Shown here piece by piece: positions 1 to 7,603 of a stretch of DNA of 64,000 nt. The stretch spans positions 1 through 64,000 of the forward strand of contig NZ_BSNS01000007.1 in the NCBI RefSeq assembly GCF_030160115.1, in the 5' to 3' direction. Each line of letters begins with the position of its first letter. Positions within the stretch are counted from its first letter, which is position 1. This DNA is from Devosia nitrariae. GTDB lineage: Bacteria; Pseudomonadota; Alphaproteobacteria; Rhizobiales; Devosiaceae. Made by a program: the position numbers and the translations under genes. A model generated the notes under the pieces. The model had not been told where the DNA came from. It saw only the letters and a program-made list of their open reading frames with translations, and searched no databases.

Positions 1-2
1 TT

Positions 3-239
3 GCCGTACTCCTGCGTGGCTGCGACCTCGCTGATGCAAAACGCGTAGGCGAGGCCATCGCGTCCGACATCTGCGCCATTCCAATCCAGCTCGCCGGCCG
101 GCCGCACGTCGTCAGCGCCAGCATCGGCATCGTCAGCCTTTCACCTGGGATGGATGCCGATACCGCACTGGTGAGCGCCGACGCCGCCTGTTACGCCGCC
201 AAGAACACCGGCCGCAGTCGCATCGTCGTGGGTGAGTGA
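3..239 (+). CDS. GGDEF (diguanylate cyclase) domain protein, C-terminal end only
   Basis: The window opens inside this gene, and 78 codons remain before the TGA. The readable part begins AVLLRGCDLADA, contains SASIGIVSLSPG and AACYAAKNTGRSRI, and ends the protein. These match the second half of a GGDEF domain: the SxG(I/V) strand followed by the D-x-A-x-Y-x-A-K-x-x-G-R-(N/S) helix end. The GG(D/E)EF active site lies upstream of the window, so cyclase activity cannot be judged. The family makes cyclic di-GMP, and nothing follows the GGDEF domain. Upstream sensory domains are unknown. Confidence 0.85.
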   Translation, partial: AVLLRGCDLADAKRVGEAIASDICAIPIQLAGRPHVVSASIGIVSLSPGMDADTALVSADAACYAAKNTGRSRIVVGE

Positions 240-305
240 TCGAACTCAGCCGATAGGCGGCTTTCGGGTTTCAGCGCGAACCGCCCACGCCTTCCATGCG
301 CGAGA

Positions 306-770
306 TCAGAGCCCCAGTGCCGTCAGCCCGGGATGGTCGTCGGGACGCCGTCCCGCGGGCCAATGGAACTTGCGGTCGGCCTCAGCGATGGGATGCTCAT
401 TGATGCTGGCAATGCGCCGCTCCATGAGCCCCTCGGCATCGAACTGCCAGTTCTCGTTGCCATAGGCGCGGAACCAGTTGCCGCTGTCATCGTGGTATTC
501 ATAGGCGAAGCGGACCGCGATGCGGTTGCCGGCATGGGCCCAGACGTCCTTGACCAGCCGATAGTCGAGTTCACGTGACCATTTGCGGGTAAGGAACGCT
601 TGGATAGCTTCGCGTCCGGTGAGGAACTCGGCGCGATTTCGCCATCGACTGTCCGGCGTGTAAGCGAGGGCAACGCGTGCGGGATCGCGGCTGTTCCAGG
701 CGTCCTCGGCGAGGCGCGTCTTCTCTGCGGCGCTGCCATCGGTGAAGGGCGGCAGTGGCGGGCGGCTCAT
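306..770 (-). CDS. NTF2-like (DUF1348/SnoaL-type) protein
   Basis: This is a 154-residue protein starting [17 protein letters not shown]. It has the pattern of the DUF1348 group of the nuclear-transport-factor-2 fold: [21 protein letters not shown], the stretch [13 protein letters not shown], and a conserved tail with [11 protein letters not shown] and [13 protein letters not shown]. The family forms cone-shaped dimers with a hydrophobic pocket, and its activity is usually unknown. The ATG at 770 overlaps the stop of the flavin-binding gene upstream (ATGA), so the two are co-transcribed. A longer frame continues to 914, but it lies entirely inside the upstream gene and is not needed. Confidence 0.85.
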   Translation of the reverse strand: MSRPPLPPFTDGSAAEKTRLAEDAWNSRDPARVALAYTPDSRWRNRAEFLTGREAIQAFLTRKWSRELDYRLVKDVWAHAGNRIAVRFAYEYHDDSGNWFRAYGNENWQFDAEGLMERRIASINEHPIAEADRKFHWPAGRRPDDHPGLTALGL

Positions 771-1387
771 GCACGGTTCCTTTCGATCGTCGCCTTCAGG
801 GCAGCATTTTCTGTTTCGAGATCGGCGATCCGACCTTCCAGCCGGGCCACCGCTTCGGCGACGTCCTTGGCGTCGATCTTTTGCGGAATGTGCTGGGGGC
901 AGTTGATGTCCCATGCCGCCACGTCGAACAGGATCGCCTGCTCTGCCCGCGCTCGATAGTCCCCGGGCATCAGGCTTTCGATCAGCGCCGCATCGTCGGT
1001 TACGACCCGTGCGCGGCCCCAGATCTTGATGCGGCGACGGTGGGCATAGTCCATCAGGAAGAGAAACGCCTTGTCGTTTTCAGCCAGGTTCCCCGTTGAA
1101 ATGAACTGCTTGTTGCCGGTGAAATCGGCAAAGGCGAGCGTGTGCGCCCCGACCATGCGGATGAACCCCCTGGGCCCGCCCCGATGCTGGGCATAGGGCT
1201 GCCCTGCGGCATTGGCGGTCGCCAGGTATGCAGTGTCGACCGTCGCAAGGAACTGCGCCAGATCCTCGGAGATAACGGTGCGAAAGCCGCCCCGCTCCTC
1301 CATCCTGGCATAGCCGGCGCGTGACCCGCGTTGCTCCTGCAGGACCTTGACTGTCGGGGTGAAGGCGATGTCGCTTGCGGGGGTCAT
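767..1387 (-). CDS. Pyridoxamine 5'-phosphate oxidase-like flavin-binding protein
   Basis: This is a 206-residue split-barrel protein of the PNPOx-like family. Seen in the sequence: [25 protein letters not shown], then [28 protein letters not shown] and [17 protein letters not shown]. This is the usual order for the FMN-binding PPOX class (strand carrying the phosphate-binding residues, then the KxxS/T segment). The C-terminal 40 residues are helical and heptad-like ([22 protein letters not shown]), suggesting a short coiled coil. It is translationally coupled to the NTF2-like gene. Substrate is unknown; a reductase or stress role is inferred only from the family. Confidence 0.85.
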   Translation of the reverse strand: MTPASDIAFTPTVKVLQEQRGSRAGYARMEERGGFRTVISEDLAQFLATVDTAYLATANAAGQPYAQHRGGPRGFIRMVGAHTLAFADFTGNKQFISTGNLAENDKAFLFLMDYAHRRRIKIWGRARVVTDDAALIESLMPGDYRARAEQAILFDVAAWDINCPQHIPQKIDAKDVAEAVARLEGRIADLETENAALKATIERNRA

Positions 1388-1460
1388 CGAGGCTTTCTCT
1401 CATCGGCAGCGGGAGAGGCGGACACCGGTCGCGGGAAAGCCGGTGTCCGCATCCGGGCGA

Positions 1461-2012
1461 TCACGCGGCCTTGCGGGCGGTGACGAGCGGGAAGTCGACT
1501 TCGGTCTGGAACACTGTGTTGAAGGAGTTCGTCCAGGTGTTGAGCGCGACGTGCTGGACGATCTCGATGATCTGTGCGTCGCTGTAGCCGGCCAGGCGCA
1601 CCGCGGCGAAATCGGCGTCAGTGATATGCCCCCGATCCCGCGCCACCTTGGCGGCAAAGCGGACGGCCGCATCGGCCTTGGGATCGTTGGATGCGCCATC
1701 GCGATTGGCGGCGAGTTCGGCGTCATCCAGCTTGGCGAGGTTCTTGCCAAGGTAGCTGTGCGCCGAAAGGCAATAGTCGCAGCCGTTCACCTCGGCGACG
1801 GCGAGCGCGATCCGTTCGCGAGTGGCAGCAGGCAGGTCCCCTTTGCCCAGCGCGCCGGAGAGGCTGAGATACCCTTCGAGCGCCTGCGGGCTGGTTGCTA
1901 CCAAACGGAACAGGTTCGGAACAGAGCCAAGCTGCTTGGCCACGGCCTCGAGCAGTGGTCGCGAGTTTTCGGGCGCGTCGGCGATTGTCGAGGGCTGCGG
2001 GATACGGGACAT
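1461..2012 (-). CDS. Carboxymuconolactone decarboxylase / AhpD-family protein
   Basis: This is a 183-residue all-helical protein of the CMD/AhpD family. The diagnostic motif is EVNGCDYCLSAHSYLGKNLA, which carries the CxxC pair and the downstream His of AhpD-like peroxidase-type proteins. The C-terminal half has TDADFAAVRLAGYSDAQIIE. The ATG at 2012 follows an AAGGA-like site. A longer frame reaches 2273 but runs into the opposing LysR gene and is rejected. It is transcribed away from the LysR gene at 2133, the usual arrangement for a target and its regulator. A role in peroxide or alkylhydroperoxide defence is inferred from the family. Confidence 0.88.
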   Translation of the reverse strand: MSRIPQPSTIADAPENSRPLLEAVAKQLGSVPNLFRLVATSPQALEGYLSLSGALGKGDLPAATRERIALAVAEVNGCDYCLSAHSYLGKNLAKLDDAELAANRDGASNDPKADAAVRFAAKVARDRGHITDADFAAVRLAGYSDAQIIEIVQHVALNTWTNSFNTVFQTEVDFPLVTARKAA

Positions 2013-2069
2013 GGGCAAATCCTTCTTGAGTGGCGACCGGGGATCGGCCGGTGCCAAGGACGTAGTATG

Positions 2070-2097
2070 TTGCGCAAAATTGCAGTATCCCTCGCAA
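2070..2097. promoter_or_regulatory. Candidate LysR binding site between divergent genes
   Basis: The 120-bp gap between the CMD-family gene and the LysR gene is AT-richer than its surroundings. It contains TTGCG at 2070-2074 and CGCAA at 2093-2097, an interrupted dyad. A second small dyad (TTGCGCAA) starts at the same place. Position and dyad fit a LysR-type operator; the assignment is inference. Confidence 0.35.
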
Positions 2098-2132
2098 TAG
2101 GAATGCACCCTTCCGTTTTGTGGAATGTTGAA

Positions 2133-3032
2133 ATGGACCGGTTGGAAGCCATGCGCACGCTCGTTGCGGCTGTCGATGGCGGGAGCCTGTCGGCGGCATC
2201 GCGTTCGCTCGGCGTGCCGCTGCCCACGGTTAGCCGCCGGGTGTCGGATCTCGAGGCGCACCTGCGCGCCCAACTGGTCGTGCGCACCAGCCGCAAACTG
2301 TTGCTGACCGATGCAGGCCGCGCGTTCGTTGGAACCTCAAGGCGCATTCTCGACGAACTGGATGAAGCCGAGCGGGCCGCGACGGGCGAATACCGTGCGC
2401 CGCGTGGCGATCTGCTGATCACCGCGCCGGTGGAATTCGGCAGGCTGCATGTCGAGCCCGTCGTGCTCGACTTTCTCAGGACCTATCCCGACATCAACGT
2501 GCGCCTGAACCTGGCCGACCACTTCGTCGATCTGGTCGAAAACCACATCGATCTTGGCGTGCGCATCGGACAGCTGCCCGACAGCAGCCTGGTTGCGACA
2601 AAGTTAGGTGCGGTGCGCTGGATCACCTGCGCGAGCCCCGCCTACCTTGCCGAACGCGGCATCCCGAGCACCCTCGAGGAGCTGGGCGGCCACGACTGCA
2701 TCGCCTTCGAGCGGCTCTATGCGACCGATAGCTGGACCTTCCGCAAAGGCAGCGAGCCCATTGCCGTGCCCTTTGGCCCGCGATTTGCCGTCAACACCGC
2801 CTATGGCGCGATCGATGCCGCCCTTGCCGGAGCTGGTATTGCCCGCATTCTCTCCTATCAGGTCGCCGACGCGATCGCCGATGGCAGCCTGGTCGTGGTG
2901 CTGCAGGAATTTCAGCCCGAGCCGCTCCCTGTCCAGCTCGTGCACACGGCGCAACCCATCCTGCCGTTGAAACTGCGTACTTTCGCCGACTTCGCCCGAC
3001 CGCGGCTGAAGGCAAGGCTCGAGGCAGGCTGA
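2133..3032 (+). CDS. LysR-family transcriptional regulator
   Basis: This is a 299-residue LysR-type regulator. The N-terminal winged helix-turn-helix reads AASRSLGVPLPTVSRRVSDLE (about residues 22-42). The effector domain has the type seen in the group with GDLLITAPVEFGRLHVEP and the late motif FAVNTAYGAIDAALAGAGIA. The ATG at 2133 gives the standard MDRLEAMRTLVAAVDGGSLS start; an in-frame ATG at 2103 would add ten residues. The open frame continues upstream to 1347, but that part is antisense to the CMD gene. It probably controls the divergent CMD gene and the adjacent minus-strand pair. Confidence 0.92.
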   Translation: MDRLEAMRTLVAAVDGGSLSAASRSLGVPLPTVSRRVSDLEAHLRAQLVVRTSRKLLLTDAGRAFVGTSRRILDELDEAERAATGEYRAPRGDLLITAPVEFGRLHVEPVVLDFLRTYPDINVRLNLADHFVDLVENHIDLGVRIGQLPDSSLVATKLGAVRWITCASPAYLAERGIPSTLEELGGHDCIAFERLYATDSWTFRKGSEPIAVPFGPRFAVNTAYGAIDAALAGAGIARILSYQVADAIADGSLVVVLQEFQPEPLPVQLVHTAQPILPLKLRTFADFARPRLKARLEAG

Positions 3033-3134
3033 GGCGTTGCGTCACGGTCTGCAGGAGGCATCCGGTCGGCCGCGCGACCTGGCTCGCGTCCGCGTCATCT
3101 CAGCCCGAGCACGCGCGCAACCTGCACAACACCG

Positions 3135-4295
3135 TCAACTCGCGGGCCGGAGATGCTCGTGTCGCGTTGGCCGTTCGGCCGCGGCGCCCGCCTGCTCGTG
3201 CCTCTCCGGCAGGAGATCCTCCACCCATTCCCAGAACCCGTGCATCAACCGTTCGATCGGCCCGCGGCCAAGCGGTTGCCAGAGCACGGCAATGAGCATG
3301 GCGAGGGCAGTGAACAGCCCCGTCGACCAGAGCCCACTCGCAACGTCCTCATGGATCAGCACATCCGGCCAGATGATCATCGCCAGGATATGGGCGACAT
3401 AAACCGTCAGCGTCAGGCGCCCGAGCGCGGCAAACCCCGCGGTCGCCAACGGCAGCCACCGCGCCGCGACAAGGGAGAGCCCGACAGCGGCGGCCGCCAG
3501 GGCCGTTGCCTGGATCAGCCAGAGCGGCATCTGGCTGTGCGCGGCGACCGTGAACAGGAACCGCCAGTCGCCCTTCGATGTCGGTCGGCCGAGGATGTCG
3601 AAAAGCGCAAAGGAAAGGAGGATCGCCGCCACCGCGACCGCGACGCCTCCCACAACCAGCCACAGGGCGGTACGGCGCGCGCGCAGATTCCCGCGCCCCA
3701 GCCAGAAGCCGAACAGCAGCGCGGCGGACCAGGTGATGAGCGGATAAGGTCCCGAAAACAGCAGTCCCGTGAGGATCGTCACCGGATCGTCATGAATGCT
3801 GACGGTGCTGCGGTCGAAGAGCTCAGGCAGGGAAAGGCGTCCGGCAAAGAAGATCGCGGGTCCGATGAGGGTCATCGCCAGCGCAAGGGTCAGCAATGTG
3901 CGCCCTTTCAGGCCTGCGACGCACGCCCCGAGAGCAAAGAACGCTGCATAGTGGTGGAGGATCACCGCCACGGGATGGTCCAGCGGCTCGAGGATCAATC
4001 CCGCCGGCAGCAGCACCAGGCCGTAGCACAGGAGCCGCAGGCGGCCGCGCAGGCGCCGCTGCGGATCGGCAGTCAAAAACGCCATGCCGATGCCGGCAAC
4101 CACCGCAAAAAGGATCGAGGCGCGCCCATGCGGGAACCACAACAGGAAGCCGCCGGGGCCGGAGCCCAGCTGCGGGCCGAAATGCACCGCCAGCATGCCG
4201 ATCAGGGCGAGGGCCCGGGCCGCATCGATGCCGTCCATGCGCCGGGAGCGGCGGATGACTGCGGGCTGCTCGGCGATGGCCTGCTGGTCCGTCAT
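3135..4295 (-). CDS. DUF418-like / heparan-acetyltransferase-like membrane protein
   Basis: This is a 386-residue polytopic inner-membrane protein with about ten hydrophobic segments. The start of the membrane domain, RMDGIDAARALALIGMLAVH, followed by GRASILFAVVAGIGMAFLTA, is the hallmark of the DUF418/DUF1624 superfamily, which is related to heparan-alpha-glucosaminide N-acetyltransferase. The C-terminal segment GRLTLTVYVAHILAMIIW also fits. Members are thought to move acyl groups or lipids across the membrane, but most have no defined substrate. It is transcribed alone, convergent with the LysR gene and with a downstream kinase-like gene behind it. Confidence 0.8.
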   Translation of the reverse strand: MTDQQAIAEQPAVIRRSRRMDGIDAARALALIGMLAVHFGPQLGSGPGGFLLWFPHGRASILFAVVAGIGMAFLTADPQRRLRGRLRLLCYGLVLLPAGLILEPLDHPVAVILHHYAAFFALGACVAGLKGRTLLTLALAMTLIGPAIFFAGRLSLPELFDRSTVSIHDDPVTILTGLLFSGPYPLITWSAALLFGFWLGRGNLRARRTALWLVVGGVAVAVAAILLSFALFDILGRPTSKGDWRFLFTVAAHSQMPLWLIQATALAAAAVGLSLVAARWLPLATAGFAALGRLTLTVYVAHILAMIIWPDVLIHEDVASGLWSTGLFTALAMLIAVLWQPLGRGPIERLMHGFWEWVEDLLPERHEQAGAAAERPTRHEHLRPAS

Positions 4296-4459
4296 GGCGG
4301 GTCCGTTCGCAAGATCGTCCGCAGGTTCGTTGGCAAGATCGTTCGAACCATCGCGGACATGGATCTTGTCGAATCAACCCCTGAGCCGGGCTAAGGATGC
4401 AGAGTTTGACCTCAACCGTGGGGGGCGACGAACGACCGGCCGCAAGGCCGCAACCAGAG

Positions 4460-5014
4460 TCACACCCCGCCAGGCACGGCAGCAACCCGCAAGACGCGCT
4501 CTTCGCGCGAGCCGGAAACCTGCACAACACGCGGTCCGCGTTCGAGCAGCCCAAGGTCATCGTCTCGCAACATGGCCTTCAACCGCGTGTCGACGCGGCT
4601 GCGCAATTGCGGGTATTCGATCGCGACGGCGATCTCGTCCGGCTGGGTGAGAGGCACGAAGACCACCAGATCGAGCGACGCGAGGGCCCTGCCGATCCGG
4701 CTGAGAAGCCGCCCGTCCGGCAACCACTCGAAGCCCTCTCCGGCGCTGACGACGTCGAGATAGGCGAGGAAATCCAGCGGGGAGCGATCGAAGATGACAT
4801 TTCGCCCGCGAGTCTCATCGAGGATCAGCTTGCAGCTTTGCCTGAGCTGTTCCTCGAGGTCGGCAACGGTCGGTCCGTCCGAGAACGGCATGCCGTTCTG
4901 CGCGAGCAACCAATAAGGCTCGGGCACGCTCTCATAGTCGGCATGGGAGGATACGAAGTCGTCGATCAGCGTGGTCTTGCCGCTGCCATGTGTGCCCGTC
5001 ACCGCTATGCGCAC
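4460..5014 (-). CDS. P-loop ATPase/kinase (AAA_28, NadR-like)
   Basis: This is a 184-residue soluble protein. A Walker A motif lies at the very N-terminus (MRIAVTGTHGSGKTTLIDDF, residues 7-14). A likely Walker B/DR motif is NVIFDRSPLDFLAYLDVV. This layout is typical of the AAA_28/NadR-kinase-like group of small-molecule kinases, which phosphorylate nucleoside-like substrates. The start codon is GTG at 5014; no better start lies downstream. No partner gene is evident. The substrate cannot be predicted. Confidence 0.8.
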   Translation of the reverse strand: MRIAVTGTHGSGKTTLIDDFVSSHADYESVPEPYWLLAQNGMPFSDGPTVADLEEQLRQSCKLILDETRGRNVIFDRSPLDFLAYLDVVSAGEGFEWLPDGRLLSRIGRALASLDLVVFVPLTQPDEIAVAIEYPQLRSRVDTRLKAMLRDDDLGLLERGPRVVQVSGSREERVLRVAAVPGGV

Positions 5015-5142
5015 GGCCCCTCACCTGTTCGGAAACGGCTTATTGCGCTCGAGGGTCGGCGGCAAGGCGAAGCAGCCCAATGACTTGATTCCGTCAATCG
5101 CATTGCGCTCCAGGGTGTGTTGGGATTCGGGTCAGGCCGAGG

Positions 5143-5317
5143 CGAAAATGGCTGTTTTCGAGAACCGGAGCGCAGCGTAGCTTAGGCTACGTGAGTACCG
5201 GCCTATGCCGGCCGTAGCCCTTCCTGGAGCGCTAACGCTCGAGAATGCTTCGGCCGGCGAAGGCCGGAAGCACAGACCCGAAGGGCTGCGCAAGCGAATA
5301 CGGTCATTTGCAGACCG
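5143..5317. other. Cluster of nested stem-loops (possible structured RNA or mobile-element boundary)
   Basis: Most of the 327-bp gap 5015-5341 is taken up by stem-loops. Seen directly: CGAAAA/TTTTCG (5143-5148 with 5155-5160); CGTAGC/GCTACG with a four-base loop (5176-5181 with 5186-5191); CCGGC/GCCGG (5198-5202 with 5207-5211); GAGCG/CGCTC (5227-5231 with 5236-5240); a ten-pair stem with one bulged G (5246-5255 with 5262-5272); CGGTC/GACCG (5301-5305 with 5313-5317). A long-range stem, 5214-5223 with 5280-5289, encloses the fourth and fifth hairpins, giving a three-way junction. No open frame covers it. Function unknown. Confidence 0.5.
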
Positions 5318-5341
5318 GCATCACCTGAATAGCTACATACC

Positions 5342-5473
5342 CTAGTGCTTTGGCTTCTTGTGCTCCCCGAGCGTCACCGCGCCTTTCGTCGATGCGGCAG
5401 CCGCTATCGTCTTGGGCTTGTCCTGCTTGGGTTTCTTTGCTTCGCGGTTTCCCCGCATCTGACCTTTGGCCAT
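5342..5473 (-). CDS. Small basic conserved-type protein (43 aa)
   Basis: This is a 43-residue frame starting MAKGQMRGNREAKKPKQDKP and ending EHKKPKH. It is lysine-rich and has a good ribosome site (AGGA eight bases before the ATG at 5473). Short proteins beginning MAKGQxRxNxEAKKPK recur in Proteobacteria from memory, usually annotated hypothetical. Composition suggests a nucleic-acid- or ribosome-associated peptide, but no function is known. An overlapping longer frame on the same strand (to 5570) has no such pattern and is judged spurious. Confidence 0.6.
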   Translation of the reverse strand: MAKGQMRGNREAKKPKQDKPKTIAAAASTKGAVTLGEHKKPKH

Positions 5474-5682
5474 CTGACTTGTCCTGAAATCGACCGGGCA
5501 TGGTCGCCGCGGTGCGGATCATCATCGCATGGCGCGGGCGCGATAGGTTAGACAATTCGGCAGTTGGCACGGCGGGAGGCGATCGCCGTCCTGCGGCCGG
5601 GCATCCGGTTGATGCGTCTGTGGAACCAGTCGGGGGATTTGTTTATTCCTTCTGCATCCTACCACGGAGAAAATGACCCAAA

Positions 5683-5886
5683 ATGAGGAAACTTACCCCT
5701 GTTGTACTCGTGGTGATCGCCGCGTTGTCGCTAGCGGCTTGCACAACGACACAGCGGTCTATGACGGGCGCAGCCGTTGGCGGCGCAGCCGGTGCAGCTG
5801 TGGGCGGCGCGGTTGCCGGCTATCCGGGCGCAATCGTCGGTGCAGCGGGCGGCGGCGCCGCTGGCGTGGCGGTTGCGAACTACTGA
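5683..5886 (+). CDS. Glycine-zipper lipoprotein (OsmB-like)
   Basis: This is a 67-residue envelope lipoprotein. The signal peptide MRKLTPVVLVVIAALSLAAC ends in a lipobox (LSLAAC), so lipidation at Cys20 is expected. The mature part is almost entirely Gly/Ala/Val with GxxxGxxxG repeats (GAAVGGAAGAAVGGAVAG), the glycine-zipper pattern of OsmB- and YMGG-type outer-membrane lipoproteins. It is a single gene with an upstream GGAGA ribosome site. Such proteins are often induced by osmotic or envelope stress; that is known of the family and not shown here. Confidence 0.9.
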   Translation: MRKLTPVVLVVIAALSLAACTTTQRSMTGAAVGGAAGAAVGGAVAGYPGAIVGAAGGGAAGVAVANY

Positions 5887-6103
5887 TCGACCGGCGATTT
5901 CGTCATTTGCTGCATGGGGCGGGTCTTTGGAGCCGCCCCCGCCTGGCGTTTCAAGGGCGGTGAATGACAAGAAGTGTCCGCAGCCGACAACCAGGAAGGA
6001 ACGTTGGCTCGCTGGAGCGTGATGTGAATTGATCGAAACCGGGGCACGCGATCCGCGGGGCTCGCCCGGTATTGCTAAGCCATTTCGCCTACAGGGGAAC
6101 TCC

Positions 6104-7603
6104 ATGACCGTGCCCGCCCGCCCGAAAGCAAGATTCGGCATCGCCGGCCTCGACGACATCACGGCAGGCGGGCTGACACAAGGGCACCTGTTCCTGCTGG
6201 AGGGATCGCCCGGTACGGGAAAGACCACCATCGCCCTTCAATTCCTGCTCGAAGGCCAAAAGACGGGGGAAACCGGCCTCTACATCACCCTGTCGGAGAC
6301 CGAGAACGAACTGCGCATTGGCGCTGCCTCTCATGGCTGGAAACTTAGCCCGTTGATCAAGGTCTTCGAGCTGGTCCCACCCGAAGCACTGCTGAGTTCC
6401 GACCAGACGCAGACGCTGCTCTACTCGTCCGACCTGGAACTGGGCGAGGCGACCAAAGCCATTTTCGACGAGGTCGAGGCGGTCAAGCCGCAGCGCGTGG
6501 TGCTCGACAGCCTCTCCGAAATCAGGCTCCTGGCGCAGAGCTCGCTGCGCTATCGCCGCCAGATACTTGCTCTCAAGCACTATTTCGCCCGCAACGGGGC
6601 AACGGTGCTGCTGCTGGACGACCTGACCTCGGACGCTGCCGACAAGACCGTGCACAGCGTCGCCCACGGCGTCATCCATCTCGAGGAGATTACGCCCGAA
6701 TACGGGGCCGAGCGACGCCGGCTCAAGGTCCTCAAGTACCGCGCGCAGAAGTTTCGCGGGGGCTACCACGATTTCACCATCAGCACCGGCGGCATAGAAG
6801 TCTACCCGCGCCTGGTTTCGGCAGAGCACCGGACCAGGTTCGACCGGTCGCGGCTCTCGAGCGGTTCACCCGAGCTCGACGCTCTGCTTGGCGGCGGTAT
6901 CGAGGCGGGTTCCAATTCTCTCATCATCGGGCCTGCCGGCGCGGGCAAAAGCACCGTCGCCATCCAGTTCATCGATGCCGCGATCTCCAGCGGCGGGAAG
7001 GCGGCGGCCTTCATCTTCGACGAGGAGCTCGGGCTGCTATTTGACCGCATGAAGCCGCTCGGCTTCGATCTGCCCGCAATGGTCGAGGCGGGGGCCCTGC
7101 ACATCGAGCAGGTCGACGCCGCCGAGCTCTCCCCCGGGGAGTTCTCGCATCGCGTGCGCACAGCGGTCGATCGCATCGGCGCCAAGGCGGTGCTCATCGA
7201 CAGCCTTAACGGATATCAGGCGGCCATGCCCGAGGAGAACGCGCTGGTCCTGCATATTCACGAATTGCTGCAATATTTGAACCGCCAGGGCGCAGCAACG
7301 TTCCTGACAGTAGCGCAGCACGGATTGGTCGGGGACATGAAATCACCGGTGGACGTGACATATCTCGCCGACACGGTCATCCTGCTTCGATATTTCGAGG
7401 CGGTGGGCAAGGTGCGGCGAGCGATTTCCGTCATCAAGAAGCGCACCAGCTCGCACGAGAAAACCATTCGCGAATTCTGGATGGGAGCGAAGGGTCTCGT
7501 CGTCGGCAAGCCCCTCGACGACTTTCACGGCGTCCTGCGGGGCGTGCCCACATTCGTCGGCGGCACGGGCAGGATCGGACCTGAGGATAAAGGCGGGCCG
7601 TGA
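6104..7603 (+). CDS. KaiC-like double RecA-fold ATPase
   Basis: This is a 499-residue protein with two KaiC domains. Domain 1 has Walker A GSPGTGKTT (about residue 34) and Walker B RVVLDSLSEIRLL. Domain 2 has GPAGAGKST (about residue 276) and AVLIDSLNGY, and ends with the typical KaiC strand RRAISVIKKRTSSHEKTIREF. The ATG at 6104 follows AGGGGAAC; the frame opens further upstream at a TTG (6029) without support. No kaiA or kaiB lies nearby. Its last bases overlap the GTG start of a hybrid histidine kinase, so the pair is co-translated. In related bacteria such KaiC proteins feed signalling kinases in stress or light responses. Confidence 0.9.
   Translation: MTVPARPKARFGIAGLDDITAGGLTQGHLFLLEGSPGTGKTTIALQFLLEGQKTGETGLYITLSETENELRIGAASHGWKLSPLIKVFELVPPEALLSSDQTQTLLYSSDLELGEATKAIFDEVEAVKPQRVVLDSLSEIRLLAQSSLRYRRQILALKHYFARNGATVLLLDDLTSDAADKTVHSVAHGVIHLEEITPEYGAERRRLKVLKYRAQKFRGGYHDFTISTGGIEVYPRLVSAEHRTRFDRSRLSSGSPELDALLGGGIEAGSNSLIIGPAGAGKSTVAIQFIDAAISSGGKAAAFIFDEELGLLFDRMKPLGFDLPAMVEAGALHIEQVDAAELSPGEFSHRVRTAVDRIGAKAVLIDSLNGYQAAMPEENALVLHIHELLQYLNRQGAATFLTVAQHGLVGDMKSPVDVTYLADTVILLRYFEAVGKVRRAISVIKKRTSSHEKTIREFWMGAKGLVVGKPLDDFHGVLRGVPTFVGGTGRIGPEDKGGP

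Noticed and set aside
1347..2132. Long open frame continuing upstream of the LysR start on the plus strand
   Set aside because: It is antisense to the flavin-binding and CMD genes and shows no family pattern; the LysR start fits at 2133.
3153..4394. 413-codon open frame on the plus strand opposite the DUF418-like gene
   Set aside because: Rich in Arg, Gln and Pro with no domain; it is the shadow of a well-supported membrane protein on the other strand.
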